Shown in pieces: positions 63,879 through 64,000 of a DNA stretch of 64,000 bases. The position numbers and the translations under genes were made by a program. Source of the stretch: an uncultured Coriobacteriaceae bacterium (GTDB taxonomy: Bacteria; Actinomycetota; Coriobacteriia; Coriobacteriales; Eggerthellaceae). The stretch is from assembly GCA_937937585.1 (NCBI GenBank), contig CALDCB010000004.1, positions 62,001 to 126,000 on the forward strand, given 5' to 3'. Each line of letters opens with the position of its first letter. Position 1 is the stretch's first letter. Under the pieces are notes generated by a model. The model saw only the letters and a list, made by a program, of their open reading frames with translations, made no database searches and was not told the DNA's origin.

Positions 63879-64000
63879 ATGACCCAAAGCACAAATCAGA
63901 CCGCAATGAACAGCAATCCCGCGGTATCGGTGATCCTCCCCATATACAACGTCGAAAAGTATCTGGAGCAGTGCCTCGATTCCGTATGCAGCCAAACGCT
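63879..64000 (+). CDS. Glycosyltransferase family 2 (N-terminal part, cut by window edge)
   Basis: From the ATG at 63879 the frame reads MTQSTNQTAMNSNPAVSVIL then PIYNVEKYLEQCLDSVCSQT and stays open to the window end. VSVILPIYNVEKYL with the CLDSV helix is the classic start of GT-A family 2 enzymes. The first ATG or the one nine codons later could be the true start. It is divergent from licD. Confidence 0.75.
   Translation, partial: MTQSTNQTAMNSNPAVSVILPIYNVEKYLEQCLDSVCSQT

Overview
This looks like a chromosomal window from a moderately high G+C, strictly or mainly anaerobic actinobacterium. My best guess is class Coriobacteriia (Eggerthella/Slackia relatives), from overall protein character. 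Supporting context is an oxygen-independent class III ribonucleotide reductase (NrdD/NrdG), a flavin reductase-rubredoxin fusion, a galactofuranose-type surface glycan locus, and a zinc-type S14. The taxon is inferred; nothing in the window proves it.

Layout. (1) 1-18.1 kb, minus strand: the ribosomal super-operon in transcription order rpsL-rpsG-fusA-rpsJ-rplC-rplD-rplW, then a terminator, then a four-gene insert (MacB-like ABC ATPase, giant FtsX-type permease, a trigger-factor paralogue, a diacylglycerol-kinase-family lipid kinase), then a new promoter and rplB-rpsS-rplV-rpsC-rplP-rpmC-rpsQ-rplN-rplX-rplE-rpsN-rpsH-rplF-rplR (cut by the window edge). No tuf gene lies between fusA and rpsJ. 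(2) 18.3-29.7 kb: housekeeping genes, mostly minus: CBS-type pyrophosphatase, PcrA helicase, SerC, prmC-prfA, TrxB, purine permease, plus a phosphate transporter on plus. (3) 30-34 kb, plus: nrdD-nrdG behind two NrdR-like boxes, then endonuclease IV. (4) 34-42 kb, minus: thioredoxin, a zinc-ribbon membrane protein, valS, clpX, clpP and the canonical trigger factor. (5) 42-56 kb: tRNAs (Leu, Lys x2, His, Arg, Pro, Gly), the Ser/Thr symporter SstT behind a structured leader, a peroxiredoxin-like protein, a DMT exporter, a CPA1 antiporter, argF-argS, rdgB, ybaK, an L,D-transpeptidase and tmRNA. (6) 56-64 kb: nitroreductase, flavin reductase-rubredoxin, then a surface-polysaccharide cluster (two glycosyltransferases, an acyltransferase, UDP-galactopyranose mutase, a LicD-family transferase, and the start of another glycosyltransferase).

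The most unusual part is the S10 locus. The operon is split between rplW and rplB by genes unrelated to ribosome structure. One of these is a trigger-factor paralogue that has lost the ribosome-docking signature kept by the canonical copy at 40-41.4 kb. The separated rplB half has its own promoter, and its leader carries a 24-nt element (22/24 identical) also found immediately upstream of the rpsL promoter. This suggests, by inference only, that the two halves are kept under common control.
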